From: Nonlabens sp.
GTDB taxonomy: Bacteria > Bacteroidota > Bacteroidia > Flavobacteriales > Flavobacteriaceae
DNA length: 64,000 bases
Direction: 5' to 3'
NCBI GenBank assembly: GCA_020630715.1
Contig: JAHDIQ010000001.1
Coordinates: 1-64,000, forward strand
In this document: positions 62,369 through 64,000 of the stretch, piece after piece
Layout: every line of letters starts with the position of its first letter
How positions within the stretch are numbered: position 1 is the first letter of the stretch
Notes under the pieces: model-generated
The model's database searches: none
Told to the model about the DNA's origin: nothing
What the model saw: the letters and a program-made list of their open reading frames with translations, nothing else
Position numbers and translations under genes: made by a program

Positions 62369-63625
62369 ATGCCTTATTTATTTACAAGTGAATCAGTTAG
62401 TGAAGGACATCCAGACAAGGTTGCAGACCAGATTAGTGATGCTTTATTAGATAATTTTCTAGCCTTTGATCCAGAATCAAAAGTGGCCTGTGAAACGATG
62501 GTTACAACTGGACAAGTAATTCTTGCTGGTGAGGTGAAATCAAACACTTATATCGACGCGCAACATATTGCACGTGAGGTAGTTAACAAGATAGGTTACA
62601 CAAAAGGAGCTTACCAATTTAGCGGTGATTCTTGTGGTGTGATTTCTTTGATCCATGAGCAATCTCAAGATATTAATCAAGGTGTAGATCGTGAAAATAA
62701 AGAAGAACAAGGTGCTGGTGATCAGGGAATGATGTTCGGTTATGCAACGGCAGAGACTGAGAACTACATGCCACTTGCTTTAGATATTTCTCATAAAATA
62801 CTGATTGAACTAGCTAAGCTACGTCGTGAAATGAAGGACATCACTTATTTACGTCCTGATGCAAAATCACAAGTTACTATAGAGTATAGTGATGATAATG
62901 TACCACAACGTATCGATGCTATAGTAATTTCTACACAACATGATCCTTTTAATGAAGATGATGAGGCGATGCTGGCTCAAATTAAAAAAGATCTAGTTGA
63001 GATTTTAATCCCTAGAGTTATTGCACAATTACCATCTTACGCGCAGAAATTATTTAATGATGCCATTACGTATCACATTAACCCAACAGGTAAGTTTGTG
63101 ATAGGTGGACCACATGGTGATACTGGACTTACCGGTCGTAAAATCATCGTAGATACTTATGGTGGTAAAGGTGCTCATGGTGGTGGCGCATTCTCTGGGA
63201 AAGATCCTTCAAAAGTAGATCGCAGTGCTGCTTATGCCGCACGACATGTTGCAAAAAACCTAGTTGCCGCTGGTTTATGTAAAGAAGTATTAGTTCAAGT
63301 TTCTTATGCCATAGGTGTGGTAGAGCCTACTTCAATCCTAGTAGATACTTATGGAACAGCAACGGTAGATTTAACAGATGGTGAAATTTCTAGTAAAGTA
63401 GCACAAATCTTTGATATGCGTCCAGCGTCTATAGAACGTAGGTTAAAACTGCGCAATCCTATCTATTCTGAAACCGCAGCCTACGGTCACATGGGACGTG
63501 AACCACGAACGGAAACACTTGTTTTTGAATCACCATATAATGGTCGTGTAGAAAAAGAAGTAGAATTGTTTACTTGGGAGAAACTGGATTATGTGGATGA
63601 AGTGAAAAAGGCTTTTTCATTGTAG
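62369..63625 (+). CDS. metK: S-adenosylmethionine synthetase
   Basis: 418 residues. It makes SAM from methionine and ATP. Motifs: [31 protein letters not shown] (the GAGDQG loop), [21 protein letters not shown], and [19 protein letters not shown] (the phosphate-binding loop). An insert of about 20 residues around 140-165 is usual for Bacteroidota. It is divergent from metY and has its own leader and terminator. Confidence 0.97.
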   Translation: MPYLFTSESVSEGHPDKVADQISDALLDNFLAFDPESKVACETMVTTGQVILAGEVKSNTYIDAQHIAREVVNKIGYTKGAYQFSGDSCGVISLIHEQSQDINQGVDRENKEEQGAGDQGMMFGYATAETENYMPLALDISHKILIELAKLRREMKDITYLRPDAKSQVTIEYSDDNVPQRIDAIVISTQHDPFNEDDEAMLAQIKKDLVEILIPRVIAQLPSYAQKLFNDAITYHINPTGKFVIGGPHGDTGLTGRKIIVDTYGGKGAHGGGAFSGKDPSKVDRSAAYAARHVAKNLVAAGLCKEVLVQVSYAIGVVEPTSILVDTYGTATVDLTDGEISSKVAQIFDMRPASIERRLKLRNPIYSETAAYGHMGREPRTETLVFESPYNGRVEKEVELFTWEKLDYVDEVKKAFSL

Positions 63626-63648
63626 CAATAAGTAATCAGTAAAATAGC

Positions 63649-63684
63649 AAAACGCCTCGTGAGATTCACGAGGCGTTTTATTTT
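63649..63684 (+). terminator. Terminator after metK
   Basis: AAAACGCCTCGTGA / TCACGAGGCGTTTT with a 3-base loop, followed by ATTTT; 24 bp after the metK stop. Confidence 0.95.
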
Positions 63685-63801
63685 CTAGTAAACCTATTGC
63701 GACATTCCTATGACATTCTAATTGTCGTTTAAATTTCAGCTCTATTTGCTTGAAATGATTTTGAAAAATCATAATTTTAAACACCTAAGCAATACAATCT
63801 T

Positions 63802-64000
63802 ATGAGCAATACTTCTAAAATAATTAGAGAACTACGAAAGAAAAAAGGCATCACTCAAGAAGAATTAGCAACACAAGCAAATGTGAACCTTAGAACGATC
63901 CAAAGAATTGAAAACAACCAAAGCTTACCTAGAGAAAGCACTTTGCTTCTTATTTGCGAAGTTCTAGAAATAGATATTCGTCAACTAAAAGAAAAAACAA
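63802..64000 (+). CDS. XRE-type HTH regulator, cut off by the window end
   Basis: 66 codons are present and the frame stays open at the right edge. The helix-turn-helix reads KKKGITQEELATQANVNLRTIQRIENNQSLPRESTL, very like the HTH of the gene at 29189-29770, which continues into DUF4870-type membrane helices; the same may follow here. It lies after the metK terminator, so it has its own promoter. Confidence 0.85.
   Translation, partial: MSNTSKIIRELRKKKGITQEELATQANVNLRTIQRIENNQSLPRESTLLLICEVLEIDIRQLKEKT

Noticed and set aside
62208-62450. 80-codon frame across the metK leader
   Set aside because: It runs through the structured leader and palindrome into metK in another frame, with no family resemblance. 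The metK frame from 62369 is certain.

Overview
The window looks like chromosomal DNA of a marine-type Flavobacteriaceae (Bacteroidota), close to Nonlabens or Dokdonia in style. This rests on AT-rich codon use, gliding/type IX secretion genes (gldA and three proteins with C-terminal T9SS sorting domains), promoters of the Bacteroidota TTTG-N~20-TAnnTTTG type lying almost on the start codon, a DUF6702 protein beside an M1 peptidase, a SpeA with a TTG start, and the arrangement of the aro/rsgA/dtd cluster. The genus is inference. I see no rRNA, tRNA, insertion sequence, phage or CRISPR array.

Layout. 1-448: tandem and heptad repeats with no convincing gene. 449-8028: a TPR protein and a giant alpha-2-macroglobulin-like protein carrying an embedded TonB plug. 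8475-13316: a minus-strand block of envelope and peptidase genes (M91-like, beta-barrel, M48, M15) and three GNATs behind pepE. 13414-19503: plus-strand exported proteins (two paralogous carboxypeptidase-regulatory-like proteins, lipoproteins, DUF6702, M1 peptidase). 19553-24280: tatA-PAP2, an O-methyltransferase, an ACMSD-like amidohydrolase, an SDR and a pseudouridine synthase with an altered active site. 24611-29186: polyamine operon (speA, speB, deoxyhypusine-synthase-like) plus two conserved genes. 29189-36894: an XRE/DUF4870 regulator, a three-gene glycosyltransferase operon, and a TonB-receptor-like barrel. 37065-45637: der, polyprenyl synthetase, T9SS proteins, rlmN, a secreted serine protease. 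45723-51078: a tightly packed housekeeping cluster (DAHP synthase/chorismate mutase, rsgA, dtd, mazG-like, aroA, queA). 51237-56188: gldA, a PIN toxin/DUF6364 antitoxin pair, a TruA-like enzyme, DUF2911, DUF2807, a PagL-like deacylase. 56210-63625: a sulfur/methionine region (ferredoxin, its reductase, Rrf2 regulator, hom-metX-metY under a SAM-I riboswitch, divergent metK). 63802-64000: the start of a second XRE regulator.

How parts work together. The methionine region is coherent: Hom supplies homoserine, MetX acetylates it, MetY sulfhydrylates it, MetK makes SAM, and SAM acts back through the riboswitch before metY. metK has its own structured leader that I do not recognise. SpeA and SpeB make putrescine, and a synthase-like enzyme lacking the deoxyhypusine-synthase lysine follows. 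The glycosyltransferase trio looks like a lipid-linked sugar pathway.

The most striking signal is a 14-16 bp perfect palindrome, CGCTTTCGCGAAAGCG. I find 18 copies (16 with a perfect 14-bp core, two with one mismatch), about one per 3.5 kb. Fifteen lie inside genes and always leave the frame open, where they encode AFAKA, RFRES or LSRK. Other notable items are an 87-bp duplication of the polyprenyl-synthetase promoter and 5' end flanking a T9SS gene, three-way-junction-like leaders before metK and speA, heptad minisatellites in intergenic DNA, and GAANNN hexads just after three stop codons.
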